This document shows positions 41,456 to 55,200 of a stretch of 64,000 nt of DNA, piece by piece. The stretch is from positions 2,666,001 through 2,730,000 of the forward strand of contig NZ_LT629786.1 of the NCBI RefSeq assembly GCF_900105675.1. Reading direction: 5' to 3'. Numbering within the stretch: position 1 is the first letter of the stretch; every line of letters starts with the position of its first letter. Position numbers and translations under genes: made by a program. Under the pieces are notes generated by a model. That model was not told the origin of the DNA. It saw nothing but the letters and a program-made list of their open reading frames with translations, and ran no database searches. Source of the DNA: Pseudomonas synxantha. GTDB lineage: Bacteria; Pseudomonadota; Gammaproteobacteria; Pseudomonadales; Pseudomonadaceae.

Positions 41456-43105
41456 ATGACTGCAAAACCGCGTAGCGCCCTTCGCGAACTCTTGAGCCTG
41501 CTCAAGCCCTATCGCTACACCGTCACCCTCTCGATTCTGTTCGGCATCCTTGGAGGCCTGAGCGTCACCGCGCTGCTGGCCACGGTTAACCAGGGCCTGC
41601 ACAGCGAATCCGGCCTTACCACTGCGGTGGTGCTGGCCTTTGCCGGCCTGTGCGTACTCGCCTTGCTCAGCAGCATTGCCGCCGACATTGGCAGCAACTT
41701 TGTCGGACAAAAAGTCATTGCCCGACTGCGCAAGGATCTGGGTGCGAAGGTATTGTCGGCACCGATCGAGCAGATCGAACGCTATCGCAGCCACCGGCTT
41801 ATTCCGGTGCTGACCCACGATGTCGACACCATCAGCGATTTCGCCTTCGCCTTCGCCCCGCTGGCCATTTCGATCACGGTGATCCTTGGCTGCCTGGGCT
41901 ATCTGGCGAGCCTGTCGCTGCCTATTTTCCTCATGACATTGCTGGCCATCGGCATCGGCTCGGCCATCCAGTTCATCGCACAAGGCAAGGGCATCAAAGG
42001 CTTCTATGAGGCACGCGACGCGGAAGACAGCCTGCAAAGGCACTACTCGGCCATCGCCGAAGGCGCCAAGGAGTTGAGGATTCACCGCAAGCGCCGCCAC
42101 GCCATGTTGACCCGCAATATCCAGGCCACCGCCGACCACATCTGCGACACGCACGTACGCTCGATCAATATTTTTGTGATCGCCAAAAGCCTGGGTTCGA
42201 TGCTGTTCTTTGTGGTCATCGGCCTGGCGCTGACCCTGCAATCGTTCTGGCCGAGCAGCAACCCAGCGATGATGAGCGGCTTCGTGCTGGTGCTGCTCTA
42301 TATGAAAGGCCCACTGGAAAACTTGATCGCCAACCTGCCGATCATCAGCCGTGCGCAGATCGCCTTCCGCCGCATTGCTGACCTGTCCGAGCGTTTTTCA
42401 TCGCCCGAGCCCCACCTGCTGCTGGACGCCGATGAGCGCGGCACCCCACCCATGAAGCACCTGGAATTGCGCGACGTGCAATACGCCTTCCCGCCCGTGG
42501 CAGGCAGCGAGCCTTTCACCCTGGGCCCGGTCAACCTGAGCATCGAGCCTGGGGAGATCCTGTTCATCGTCGGTGAAAACGGCTGCGGCAAGACCACCCT
42601 GATCAAACTGCTGCTGGGGCTGTACACCCCACAGAGTGGCGAAATCCGCCTTAACGGCATGGCCGTCGACGCGCGTGGCCTGGATGATTACCGGCAGATG
42701 TTCACCACCATTTTTGCCGACTATTACCTGTTCGACGAACTGGTGCAGAGCGATAAAGCCCTGCCGGAGGATGCCAACCAGTACCTGGAGCGCATGGAGA
42801 TCGCCCACAAGGTCAGCATTCGTAACGGCGCGTTCACCACCACCGATCTCTCCACCGGGCAGCGCAAGCGCCTGGCCTTGATCAACGCCTGGCTCGACGA
42901 ACGACCGGTGCTGGTATTCGACGAGTGGGCCGCCGACCAAGACCCGACCTTCCGCCGCGTGTTCTATACCGAGTTGCTGCCGGACCTCAAGCGCCTGGGC
43001 AAGACCATCATCGTCATCTCCCACGACGACCGTTACTTCGACGTCGCCGACCAGTTGGTGCGCATGGAGGCCGGGCGCGTCATCAGCGAAAAAGCCGTCG
43101 CCTGA
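41456..43105 (+). CDS. pvdE: PvdE, ABC transporter exporting the pyoverdine precursor
   Basis: A 549-residue cyclic-peptide-exporter-type ABC protein with a fused membrane and nucleotide-binding domain. Six membrane helices occupy about residues 1-300 (e.g. VTLSILFGILGGLSVTALLA). Walker A is GENGCGKTTL near residue 373, the signature LSTGQRKRLAL near 466 and Walker B VLVFDEWAADQD near 485. PvdE moves ferribactin across the inner membrane to the periplasmic maturation enzymes. Divergent from fpvA and followed after 114 bp by the NRPS gene, which has its own PvdS box. Confidence 0.95.
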   Translation: MTAKPRSALRELLSLLKPYRYTVTLSILFGILGGLSVTALLATVNQGLHSESGLTTAVVLAFAGLCVLALLSSIAADIGSNFVGQKVIARLRKDLGAKVLSAPIEQIERYRSHRLIPVLTHDVDTISDFAFAFAPLAISITVILGCLGYLASLSLPIFLMTLLAIGIGSAIQFIAQGKGIKGFYEARDAEDSLQRHYSAIAEGAKELRIHRKRRHAMLTRNIQATADHICDTHVRSINIFVIAKSLGSMLFFVVIGLALTLQSFWPSSNPAMMSGFVLVLLYMKGPLENLIANLPIISRAQIAFRRIADLSERFSSPEPHLLLDADERGTPPMKHLELRDVQYAFPPVAGSEPFTLGPVNLSIEPGEILFIVGENGCGKTTLIKLLLGLYTPQSGEIRLNGMAVDARGLDDYRQMFTTIFADYYLFDELVQSDKALPEDANQYLERMEIAHKVSIRNGAFTTTDLSTGQRKRLALINAWLDERPVLVFDEWAADQDPTFRRVFYTELLPDLKRLGKTIIVISHDDRYFDVADQLVRMEAGRVISEKAVA

Positions 43106-43166
43106 ACCGCCCCTGCGGCGAGCGCCCTGCCGTTCGCCGCCGGCCATTGAAGTCCCGTGTCACACC

Positions 43167-43190
43167 TAAATCTCGTCGGCCACGCTTCGT
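43167..43190 (+). promoter_or_regulatory. PvdS promoter for the large NRPS gene
   Basis: TAAAT at 43167-43171, 16 bases, CGT at 43188-43190. It is 29 bp upstream of the ATG at 43220, suggesting a very short leader for the 15-kb message. Confidence 0.82.
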
Positions 43191-43219
43191 CTTTCTGACA
43201 ACGCATATTTACGCAGCCG

Positions 43220-46200
43220 ATGGCGACGAGACCCAACATGAACCCACTGAATCAACTCCCCGACGACGACTTGCTGGCCCTGTTGATGGCCGACGACGCC
43301 GGCTCAGAGCATTCCATCAAGGCTCAACCCCATCGCAGCCCCACGCCTCTGTCTTTCGCCCAGCAACGCCTGTGGTTCCTGCAGCAGCTGTCGCCCGGCA
43401 GCAGCGCCTACAACCTGCCCAACGCGCTGCGCCTGCGCGGCCCCTTGAACACCGCAGCGCTGGACACGGCCCTGCAGCAGGTTATCGCCCGACACGATGT
43501 GCTGAAAACTGCGTTCCAGACCCTGGACGACCAACCTCGGCAAGTATTTGACCCGCAAGCCCGGATCCATCTGCACGAAGACGACCTGTCGGGTCTCGCG
43601 CCCGACGCCCGGGCCGCTGCCGTCGCCCAGCGTATTGCGGCCGAGGCCGGCACGCCGTTTGACTTGGGCCTGGCCCCGCTGATTCGCGCCACTTTGATCA
43701 CGCTCGATCACGATGACTACATCCTGCTGCTGAACATGCACCACATCGTCTCGGACGCCTGGTCCAATCCGATCCTGATGCAAGACCTCACCCAGGCTTA
43801 CCGGCGCGCCTGCCAGGGCCATACCACGCCGTTGGCGCGACCTTCCATTCAGTACGCCGACTACGCCCGCTGGCAGCGCGAGGAATACCCCGGCACGCCC
43901 GAACAACTGCGTGCCGCCGAGTATTGGGCCGACTACCTGGGACAGGGGATTCCCACTCTGGACCTGCCGGCCGATTACCCCCGCAGCGCCGAGCAACAGC
44001 ACCGCGCCGGCAATCTGCACCTGTCATTACCTGCAAACCTGAGCCAACAGTTGCAGGGCTTCTGCCACCAACACGACTTGACGCCGTTTATCGTGCTGCT
44101 TGGCGCCTGGCAACTGCTGCTCAGCCGCTACAGCGGCCAGCGGGACTTCACGGTCGGTGTACCGAATGCCGGTCGCAACCAGAGCGAGACCCAGGACCTG
44201 GTGGGGTACTTTGTCAGCAGTCAGATCTACCGCGCACAACTCACCGACGACCTGACCGCCGAAGCTTTTCTCCAGGCGCTGCGCCAGCAATCCCGGGCGG
44301 CCATGGAACATGCCGACTACCCGATCGAACTGCTCATCGAGCGCTTGCAACTGCAACGCAGCACCCAGGCCAACCCGCTGTTCCAGACCCTGTTCAACTG
44401 GCGTGTCAGCCAGGATCAAACGGACACGCTGACGCTGGGCGAATTGACCTTGGCGTTCCTGCCAGTGGCGCAGCATGAAGCCAAATTCGAGCTGTCGATG
44501 CACGTGGACTACGCGCCGCAACAGATCACGACGGACATCGAGTACAGCACGGCACTGTTCAGCCCGGCTACGATTGAGCGCCTGGGCCGGCATTGGCTGC
44601 GCTTGCTGCAAAGTCTGATTGAGGCGCCACAACAGCGTTTGGCCGAACTGGCCATGCTGGATTTCGCCGAACATCAGCAGATTGTCAGCACGTGGAACAC
44701 TACCCGTACCGCCTACCCGCTCGAATACAGCGTGCAGCAACTGATCGAGGCCCGGGTGGCCGCCACGCCCGATGCACCGGCGCTGGTGTTCGGTGAGCAA
44801 CAGCTGAGCTACGACCAGCTCAACCGCCGCGCCAATCAGCTTGCGCATAAGCTGATCGAGCTCGGTGTCGGACCGGATGCGCTGGTGGGCATCGCCGCCG
44901 AGCGCAGCCTGGAGATGGTTATCGCCCTGCTCGCCGTGCTCAAGGCCGGTGGCGCCTATGTGCCGCTGGACCCGGAATATCCGCAGGACCGTCTGAGCTA
45001 CATGATCGAGGACAGCGGCATTGGCCTGCTGTTGACCCAGGCGCATTTGCTCTCGCAATTGCCGATTCCGGCGGCGCTGCCGGTGCTGGCACTGGACCGC
45101 CTGGACGTCAGCGGTTATGCCGAGGTCAACCCTGAGATTGCCGTTGACGGCGAAAACCTCGCCTATGTCATCTATACCTCCGGCTCCACCGGCCAACCGA
45201 AAGGCGCCGGCAACCGGCACTCGGCCCTGACCAACCGGTTGTGCTGGATGCAACAGGCGTACGCATTGACCGACGCCGACACCGTGCTGCAAAAGACCCC
45301 GTTCAGCTTCGACGTGTCGGTGTGGGAATTCTTCTGGCCGCTGATGACCGGTGCACGCCTGGCCGTAGCCGGCCCGGGCGACCATCGCGACCCGGCCGCC
45401 CTGGTGAGCTTGATCCAGCGTTACCAGGTCAGCACCCTGCACTTCGTGCCGTCGATGCTGCAGGTATTCTTGCTCGATGAACATGTCGCCCGTTGCACCA
45501 GCCTCAAACGCATTGTGTGCAGTGGCGAAGCCCTGCCCGTGGACGCACAGCAACAGGTCTTCGCCAAGCTGCCGACCGCCGGGCTGTTCAACCTCTACGG
45601 ACCCACCGAAGCCGCCATCGACGTGACCCACTGGACCTGCCGCGAAGAAGGCAAGGCCAGCGTGCCCATCGGCCAGCCGATTGCCAACCTCAGCACCTAC
45701 ATCCTCGACGCCGAGCTGCAACCGGTGCCGCCCGGGGTGATCGGCGAGCTGTACCTGGGCGGCGCCGGCCTGGCCCGCGGTTACCACCGCCGCCCGGCCC
45801 TGACCGCCGAGCGCTTCATGACCAGCCCGTTTGGCGACGGCCAACGCCTGTACCGCACTGGCGACCTGGCCAGTTATCGCACCGATGGCGTGATCGAATA
45901 CCGGGGGCGTATCGACCACCAGGTGAAAATCCGCGGCCTGCGTATCGAGCTGGGGGAAATCGAAACCCGCCTGATGGAACTCGACTGTGTGCGCGAAGCC
46001 GTGGTGATCGCCGCCGACGGTCAATTGGTCGCCTATGCCGTACCGACCGAAACCCGCGACACCGATGAACTGCGTAGCGAGATCAAACAGCGCCTGGGCG
46101 AACACTTGCCCGACTACATGGTGCCGGCGCAATTGACCTTCCTCGATCAACTGCCCCTGAGCCCCAACGGCAAGCTGGACCGCAAGGCCTTGCCGAAACC

Positions 46201-49200
46201 GGATGCGAGCCTGTTGCAAAAGACCTATGTGGCGCCGCAAAGCCCGCTGGAGCAGCAGATCGCAGCCATCTGGCAAGACGTGCTCAAACTGGAACGCGTC
46301 GGCCTGAACGACGACTTCTTTGCGCTGGGCGGTCATTCCCTGTTGGCCACCCAGGTGATCTCCCGGGTGCGCCATGCCTTGAACACCGATGTGCCCCTGC
46401 GCAACCTGTTCGAGTCCAGCACCCTACATACGTTCGTTGCCAGCCTGGCGCAGGAGCCGGCGCGCCATGAGCCGCCATTGGTGCGGGTTGAGCGCGATCA
46501 GCCGCTGCCTCTGTCCTATGCCCAGGAACGCCAGTGGTTCCTCTGGCAACTCGATCCCCGCAGCACGGCCTACCACATCCCGGCGGCCCTGCGCCTGCGC
46601 GGCCACCTGAACACCCAGGCCCTGCAACGCAGCTTTGACGGCCTGATTGCCCGCCATGAGAGCCTGCGCACCTCGTTCTCCCAGGAGGGTGAACGCACCG
46701 TGCAGCGCATCGCCCCCCACGCCCACCTGGCAATGAGTATCGAATCGCGGCCGGAAGCCGACGCGCAGACGATCCGTGCGTGGGTCGAAGACGAAACCCA
46801 GCAGCTGTTCGACTTGCAGCACGGCCCGCTGCTGCGGGTCAAGTTGCTGACACTGGCACCTGACGATCACGTGCTGATCATCACTCAGCACCATATCGTC
46901 TCCGACGGTTGGTCGATTAACGTGATGATCCAGGAGTTGGTCGCCCTGTATGCGGGGTTCAGCCGGCAACAGGACGTCAGCCTGCCCGAACTGCCCATCC
47001 AATACGCTGACTATGGCGTGTGGCAACGTCAATGGATGGACGCTGGGGAACGCGAGCGCCAACTGGCCTACTGGACCGGTCAACTGGGCGATGAGCAAAC
47101 GGTGCTGGAACTGCCTACCGACCACGTCCGGCCGTCCGAGCAAAGCTACCGAGGTGGGCAACTGGAACTGGTGCTGGACCGCGAGCTGAATCAGGCGCTC
47201 AAGCAATTGGCACGTGAGCAAGGCGTGACCTTGTTCATGCTATTGCTGGCGTCGTTCCAGACCCTGTTGCATCGCTACAGCGGGCAAACCGATATCCGTG
47301 TCGGCGTGCCGATTGCCAACCGCAACCGCGTGGAAACCGAGGGATTGATCGGATTTTTCGTCAACACCCAGGTACTGCGCGCAACGCTCGACGGCCAGGT
47401 GCGGTTTGTCGAGTTGCTGCAACAGGTCAAACAGCATGCCTTGCAGGCCCAGGCTCACCAGGACCTGCCCTTCGAGCAATTGGTCGAAGCGCTGCAGCCG
47501 CAACGCAGCCTCAGCCACAGCCCACTGTTCCAGGTGATGTACAACCATGCCAGCATGCAGCCGCAAACCCGCGTCACGCTACCCGGCCTGAGCCTGGAAG
47601 TGCTGGAAGGCTCGTTGCCCAGCACTCAGTTCGACCTCTCGCTGGACACCTTCGAGTCCACCGAAACACTGCAGGCAACCCTTACCTACGCCATCGATCT
47701 GTTTGAGGCCTCGACCATCCGCCGCCTGGCCGCGCATTGGCAGAACCTGTTGCAGGCGATCGTGCGTGACTCGCAGCAACGCCTCGGTGAACTGGACATG
47801 CTGGGCCGCGAAGAACATCACCTGATGCTGCATGACTGGAGCACCGCCACTCTCGATTACCCCAGTGAGCAGCGGGTTCATCAACTGTTCGAAGCCCAGG
47901 TGGCGCAGCAACCTTCAGCACCGGCCTTGCTCTTCGAAGACCGTCAACTGACCTATGCCGAACTCAACGCCCGGGCCAACCGCCTGGCCCGGCATCTGGT
48001 GCGCCTGGGCGTCGGCCCCGACGTGTTGGTGGGGATCGCCGTGGAGCGCGGCCTGGACATGATCATCGGCCTGCTGGCGGTGCTCAAGGCCGGCGGCGCC
48101 TACGTGCCCCTGGACCCGGAATACCCCCAGGACCGCCTGCTGTGCATGATCGAAGACAGCGGCACCCGGCTGATGCTGACCCAGAGTCACTTACGTGAAC
48201 GCCTGGCGATTCCCGACTATGTCGACCACCTGTGCCTGGACCAGGACCAGGCCTGGGTCGACTTGGACGCCAGCAACCTGAGCAACCGCGCCCATGCCCA
48301 GAACCTGGCGTATGTGATGTTCACTTCGGGCTCCACCGGCCGGCCCAAAGGCGTGGGCATCAACCAGCTGTCGCTGACTCGCCATGCCTATGTGGCGCTG
48401 GATTTTTTCAACCTCAAGGGCGATGACCGCATCCTGCAGTTTTCCACCTTCAACTTCGACGGCTTCGTCGAGCAGTTGTACCCGGCGCTGATCTGCGGCG
48501 CCTCGGTGGTGCTGCGCGGCACCGAGATCTGGGACACCGAGACCTTCTACCGCGAACTGATCAAGCACCAGATCAGTGTGGTCGACCTCACCACCGCCTA
48601 TTGGAACCTGCTGGCCAAGGATTTCGCCACGGCCGGTCCGCGCGATTATGGGCGCCTCAAGCAAGTCCACGCCGGCGGTGAAGCCATGCCGCCCGAAGGC
48701 CTTGCCGCGTGGGCCGAGGCCGGTCTTGGGCACGTCAAGCTGCTCAATACCTATGGCCCCACCGAAGCCACGGTGACGGTTACCGCCCTCGACTGCACCG
48801 ACTACGTGACCGGCGCCCGCCCCACACCCTTGACCATGCCCATCGGCAAGGTCCTGGCCGGGCGCAGCATCTACCTGCTGGATGACAGCGGTGCCCCGGC
48901 ACCGATCGGCGTGGTGGGTGAACTGGTGATCGGCGGCGAGTTGTTGGCCCGTGGTTACTTCAACCGCCCGGACCTGACCGCCGAGCGCTTCATGCCCGAT
49001 CCGTTCAGCCAGAATGGCGGGCGTTTGTACCGTACTGGCGACCTGGCGCGTTACAACGCCTCGGGTGTGATCGAATATGTCGGGCGGATCGACCATCAGG
49101 TGAAAATCCGCGGTTTCCGTATCGAGCTGGGGGAAATCGAGGCCCGGTTGCTGGAGCAGGAGCAGGTGCGAGACGCCATCGTCCTCGCGCAGCCGGCGGC

Positions 49201-52200
49201 CAGTGGCTTGCAGTTGGTAGGTTATGTGGTGCCTCACGCCACCGCGTTGCCGGAAGCTGAGTTGCGCCAGTCGATCAAGGCGGCCTTGGCGGCGGTACTG
49301 CCGGACTACATGGTGCCGGGCTTGCTGATGTTCCTCGACGTGCTGCCCCTGAGCCCCAACGGCAAGCTGGACCGCAAGGCCCTGCCAAAACCGGATGCCA
49401 GCCAACAGCAAAACCACTACGTGGCGCCGCGAACGGCGCTGGAAATCCAGGTCGCCGGGATCTGGCAAAGTGTGCTCGGCCTTGAGCAGGTGGGCCTCAC
49501 GGATGACTTTTTCGCCCTCGGCGGCCACTCGTTGCTGGCGACCCAGATCATCTCCAGGGTGCGCCAGGCCCTGAACCTTGACGTGGCCCTGCGCAGCCTG
49601 TTCGAACGCAGCGTGCTTGGGGATTTCGTCGCCGGCCTGCACGGCCGCTCCCGTCAGGATGAGCTGCCTCTGGCGCCCATCGCACGCGATCAGGCGCTGC
49701 CCCTGTCCTACGCCCAGGAACGCCAGTGGTTCCTCTGGCAACTGGACCCGCACAGCGCCGCCTACCACCTGCCGGCTGCCTTGCGTCTCAAGGGCGCGCT
49801 GAATGTCGCGGCGCTGGAGCAAGCCTTCAACCAACTCATCGCCCGCCATGAAACACTGCGCACCACCTTTGTAGTGGACAACGAACACCCCCGGCAAGTC
49901 ATCGCCGCAAAGGCCCCGCTGGCCCTCGTGGTCGAGACATTGCACGGCACGCCGGACGACGCCACGCTCAAAACTTTTGTTGAACACGAAACCAGACAGT
50001 TGTTCGACCTGCAACGCGGCCCGCTGCTGCGGGTCAGGCTGCTGCGCCTGGCGGATGATGACCACGTGCTGGTACTTACCCAGCACCACATCGTTTCCGA
50101 TGGCTGGTCAGTGCAGTTGATGGTTGAAGAGCTGATCACCCTGTACGGCGCGGCCCAGGCTGGGCAACCTGCCCCACTGCCGACCTTGCCGATCCAGTAT
50201 GCCGACTATGCCGTATGGCAACGCCAATGGATGGACGCCGGCGAGCGTGAGCGCCAACTGGCCTACTGGACCGCCCAGTTGGCCGGAGAAAACAGCGTAC
50301 TGGAGTTGCCGACGGATCGCCCGCGCCCGGCGGAACAAAGCTACCGTGGCGCCCACCTGTCACTCACCCTGGCGCCTGGGCTGAGCGACGCGGTGCAGCA
50401 CATGGCCCCACGCCTCGGTGTCACGCCGTTCATGCTGTTGCTGGCTTCGTTCCAGGTTCTGTTGCACCGCTACAGCGGCCAGCACGATATCCGCGTCGGC
50501 GTACCCATCGCCAACCGCAACCGCATCGAGACCGAGGGGCTGATCGGCTTCTTCGTCAACACGCAGATCATGAAAGCCGAGTTCAGCGCGCAATTACGCG
50601 TCGAAGAGCTGCTGCAACAGGTCAAGCAACATGCACTGGATGCCCAGGCGCATCAGGACCTGCCGTTCGAACAACTGGTGGAGGCATTGCAACCGGAGCG
50701 CAGCCTCAGCCATAACCCGTTGTTCCAGGTGATGTTCAATCACCAGAGTGCCGACAAGCGCAGCAGCACCGATGGCCAATCACTGCCTTCGGCGTTGCAG
50801 GTCGAGGGGTTGGACTGGGAAGGCAGTACTTCGCAATTTGACCTGACCCTCAGCACCAGTGAGTCGGCCGAAGGCCTGAGCGCGAGCCTGACCTACGCCA
50901 CCGACCTGTTCGACGCCGCCACCATCGAGCGCCTCGGTCGGCATTGGCAACAGCTGCTGCGCAGTCTCCTTGAAGATCCACAACAGCGGGTTGCAGACCT
51001 GCCGATGCTGGATAGCGGCGAGCAACAACAGATCGTCGACGAGTGGAACAACACCGATATCCAGTACCCGCTCGACCACAGCGTACAGCAGTTGATTGAG
51101 GCCCAGGTGGCCGCCACGCCCGAGGCACCAGCGCTGGTGTTCGGTGAGCAACAGCTGAGCTACGACCAGCTCAACCGCCGCGCCAACCAGCTTGCGCATA
51201 AGCTGATCGAACTCGGCGTCGGCCCGGATGCGCTGGTGGGCATCGCCGCCGAGCGCAGCCTGGAGATGGTTATCGCCCTGCTGGCCGTGCTCAAGGCCGG
51301 TGGCGCCTATGTGCCGCTGGACCCGGAATATCCGCAGGACCGTCTGAGCTACATGATCGAGGACAGCGGCATTGGCCTGCTGTTGACCCAGCAGCATTTG
51401 CTCTCGCAATTGCCGATTCCGGAGGCGCTGCCCGCATTGGCGCTGGATCAACTGGATGTGAGCGCCTATGCCGACGTCAATCCTGAGATTGCCGTTGACG
51501 GCGAAAACCTCGCTTATGTCATCTACACCTCCGGCTCCACCGGCCAACCAAAAGGCGCCGGCAACCGGCACTCGGCCCTGACCAACCGATTGTGCTGGAT
51601 GCAGCAGGCGTACGCATTGACCGACGCCGACACCGTGCTGCAAAAGACCCCGTTCAGCTTCGACGTGTCGGTGTGGGAATTCTTCTGGCCGCTGATGACC
51701 GGTGCACGCCTGGCCGTAGCCGGCCCGGGCGACCATCGCGACCCGGCTACCCTGGTAAACCTGATCCAGCGCTACCAGGTCAGCACCCTGCACTTCGTGC
51801 CGTCGATGCTGCAGGTGTTCTTGCTCGATGAACATGTCGCCCGCTGCACCAGCCTCAAACGCATTGTGTGCAGTGGCGAAGCCTTGCCCGTGGACGCGCA
51901 GCAACAAGTCTTCGCCAAGCTGCCGAATGCCGGGCTGTTCAACCTCTACGGCCCTACCGAAGCCGCCATCGACGTGACCCACTGGACCTGCCGCGAAGAA
52001 GGCAAGGCCAGCGTGCCCATCGGCCAGCCGATTGCCAACCTCTGCACCTACATCCTCGACGCCGAGCTGCAACCGGTGCCGCCTGGGGTGATCGGCGAGC
52101 TGTACCTGGGCGGCGCCGGCCTGGCCCGCGGTTACCACCGCCGCCCGGCCCTGACCGCCGAGCGCTTCATGACCAGCCCGTTTGGGGATGGTCAACGCCT

Positions 52201-55200
52201 GTACCGTACTGGCGACCTGGCCAGTTATCGCACCGATGGCGTGATCGAATACCGTGGACGTATCGACCACCAGGTGAAAATCCGCGGCCTGCGTATCGAG
52301 CTGGGGGAAATCGAAACCCGCCTGATGGAACTGGACTGCGTGCGCGAAGCCGTGGTGATCGCCGCCGACGGTCAATTGGTCGCCTATGCCGTACCGACCG
52401 AAACCCGCGACACCGATGAACTGCGCAGCGAGATCAAACAGTGCCTGGGCGAACACTTGCCCGACTACATGGTGCCGGCGCAATTGATCTTCCTCGATCA
52501 ACTGCCCCTGAGCCCCAACGGCAAGCTGGACCGCAAGGCCTTGCCGAAACCGGATGCGAGCCTGTTGCAAAAAGCTTACGTGGCACCGCAAAGCCCGCTG
52601 GAACAGCAGATCGCAGCCATCTGGCAAGACGTGCTCAAACTGGAACGCGTCGGCCTGAACGACAACTTCTTCGAGCTGGGCGGTGACTCGATCATCTCCA
52701 TCCAGGTGGTCAGCCGCGCTCGTCAGCAAGGCATCGCCTTTACCCCCAAGGAGCTGTTCCAGCACCAGACCGTGCAGGGCCTGGCCAGCGTCGCCCGTAG
52801 CGGCGCGACGGCCCAAGTAATCGACCAGGGCCCCGCCACCGGCACCCTGCCGCTGCTGCCGATTCATCAGCTGTTTTTTGCAACGGCGATCCCTGAGCGT
52901 CATCACTGGAACCAGTCGGTGCTGCTCAAACCTGCGCAACCGCTAGTGGCCGAGGCGCTGCAACGGGCGTTGTACGCCGTAATCGAGCACCACGATGCCC
53001 TGCGCTTGAGTTTTCAACAGCAGCCCGCCGACTGGAGCGCGCATTACCGGCCAATGGGCGACTGGCAGCTGCAACAAGTGGACGCCACCGCCGAGCAGTT
53101 GTCGCAGCTGTGCGATCAAGTCCAGGGCAGCCTGGACCTGCAACAGGGCCCATTGATTCGCGCCCTGTTGATTCACCTGGCCGATGGCACTCAACGCCTG
53201 TTGCTGGTGATTCACCACCTGGCAGTGGATGGCGTGTCCTGGCGGATTCTTTTCGAAGATCTGCAAAACGCCTATCAACAACTGAGCAGCGGGCAACCGC
53301 TGCAGCTGCCAGCCCGTACCAGCTCGGTCAAGGCCTGGGCCGAGCGCTTGCAACAGCGTGCCGACCGCGATCAGGACGAACTCAGCTACTGGCAGACGCA
53401 ACTGCGCGACGCCGTGGTCGACCTGCCGTGCGAGCGCCCGAACGCCAGCCTGGACAATCGCCATAGCCACACGCTGCACACCCACCTCGACGCCGGGCAG
53501 ACACGCCAACTGTTGCAGCAGGCACCCAAGGCCTACCGCACACAGATCAACGATTTGCTGCTGACCGCCCTGGCGCGCGTCATCAGCCGCTGGACCGGCA
53601 CCGGGCATTGCCTGATCGAGCTGGAAGGCCATGGTCGCGAAGACCTGTTCGATGACATCGACCTGACCCGTACGGTGGGTTGGTTCACCAGCCTGTTCCC
53701 GGTCAAGCTGTCACCGGCGGCGGGTCTTGGCGATTCGATCAAACAGATCAAGGAACAGTTACGCGCGATCCCCGACAAAGGCCTGGGCTATGGCGCCCTG
53801 CGCTACCTGGGCACGCCGCAGGCACAGGCGAGCCTTGCTGCCTTGCCGGCACCACGCATCACGTTCAACTACCTTGGCCAGTTCGACGGCAGCTTCGATG
53901 CAGCACAAGGCTCGTGGCTGGCGCCCGCTGCCGAGGGCAGTGGCCGCGAGCACGCGCTGGGGGCACCGCTGGGCAACTGGCTGAGCCTCAATGGCCAGGT
54001 GTACGGCGAGGAGCTGACCCTGGGCTGGCAGTTCAGCCGCGAGATGTTCGACGAAGCCACCATTGCCCAACTGGCCGATGACCTCAAGCAGGAGCTGCTG
54101 GCCCTGATCGAGCATTGCTGCGACAGCGCGAACCTGGGTGTGACCCCCTCCGACTTCCCGCTGGCGCGCATCAGCCAGGCGCAACTGGACCGCCTGCCGG
54201 TGCCATTGTCCCAGGTGGAAGACCTCTACCCGTTGTCGGCGATGCAGCAGGGCATGCTGTTTCACACCCTGGAAGCACCGGAAAGTGCACTGTATGTGAA
54301 CCAGATGGCCGTCTCGGTCAGCGGCCTGGACGTCGCGCGATTCACTGCGGCCTGGAACGCCGTGATCGAGCGCCATGAAATCCTGCGTACCGGGTTCTGG
54401 GCCGACAACCAACTGGCCGAGCCGCTGCAAGTGGTGTATCGCGCTGCGAGCATGCCCGTCGAAACTCTCGACTGGCAGCAGCGCGAGGTCAGCGCGCAAG
54501 ACCTGCAAGCCCTCGCCAGCCAGGATTGCGCCCGAGGCTTCGAACTCCTGCGTGCACCCCTGACGCGCCTGACCCTGGTACAGCTCGATCCGCAGACCCA
54601 CTACCTGATCTGGACCAGCCACCACATTCTCATGGACGGCTGGTCCAACTCACGTTTACTCGGTGAAGTCTTCGCGATCTACAACGGCCAGGCCGCACCG
54701 GCCAAGCGCGGGCATTACCGCGACTACATCCGCTGGCTGCAAGCGCAGTCCCAGACCGTGCTGGAACAATTCTGGAAAACCAGGCTGCAGGACTTGAGCG
54801 GCACCTCGTCCCTGGCCAACAGCTTTTCGCCCAAACCGAGCACCGAGCTGGACGGCCATGCGGCGCTGTATCTGGATTGGGATGCCGTGCAAACCGCTCG
54901 ACTGCGTGAACAGGCCCAACGCCTGCGCGTCACCCCAAACACGTTTATCCAGGCCACCTGGCTGCTGCTGTTGCAACGCTACACGGGCCAGGACACCGTG
55001 TGCTTCGGCGCCACCGTCGCCGGTCGCCCGGCCAGCCTGCCGGGCTCGGAAGACATGCTCGGGCTGTTTATCAACACCCTGCCCATCATCCAGACGCCGC
55101 AGCCGCACATGCCCGTCGCCCAATGGCTGCAAGCCTTGCAGGCCTACAACCTGGAGGTGCGCGACCACGAGCATGCGTCCCTGGCGGACGTACAACGTTG

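Noticed and set aside
44027..46375. Long minus-strand open frame (782 codons) opposite the NRPS
   Set aside because: It is a shadow of the GC-rich NRPS frame. The translation is low-complexity His/Gln/Gly-rich with no domain. The same holds for 48191-50089, 50780-52939, 54656-56734 and 56822-58108.
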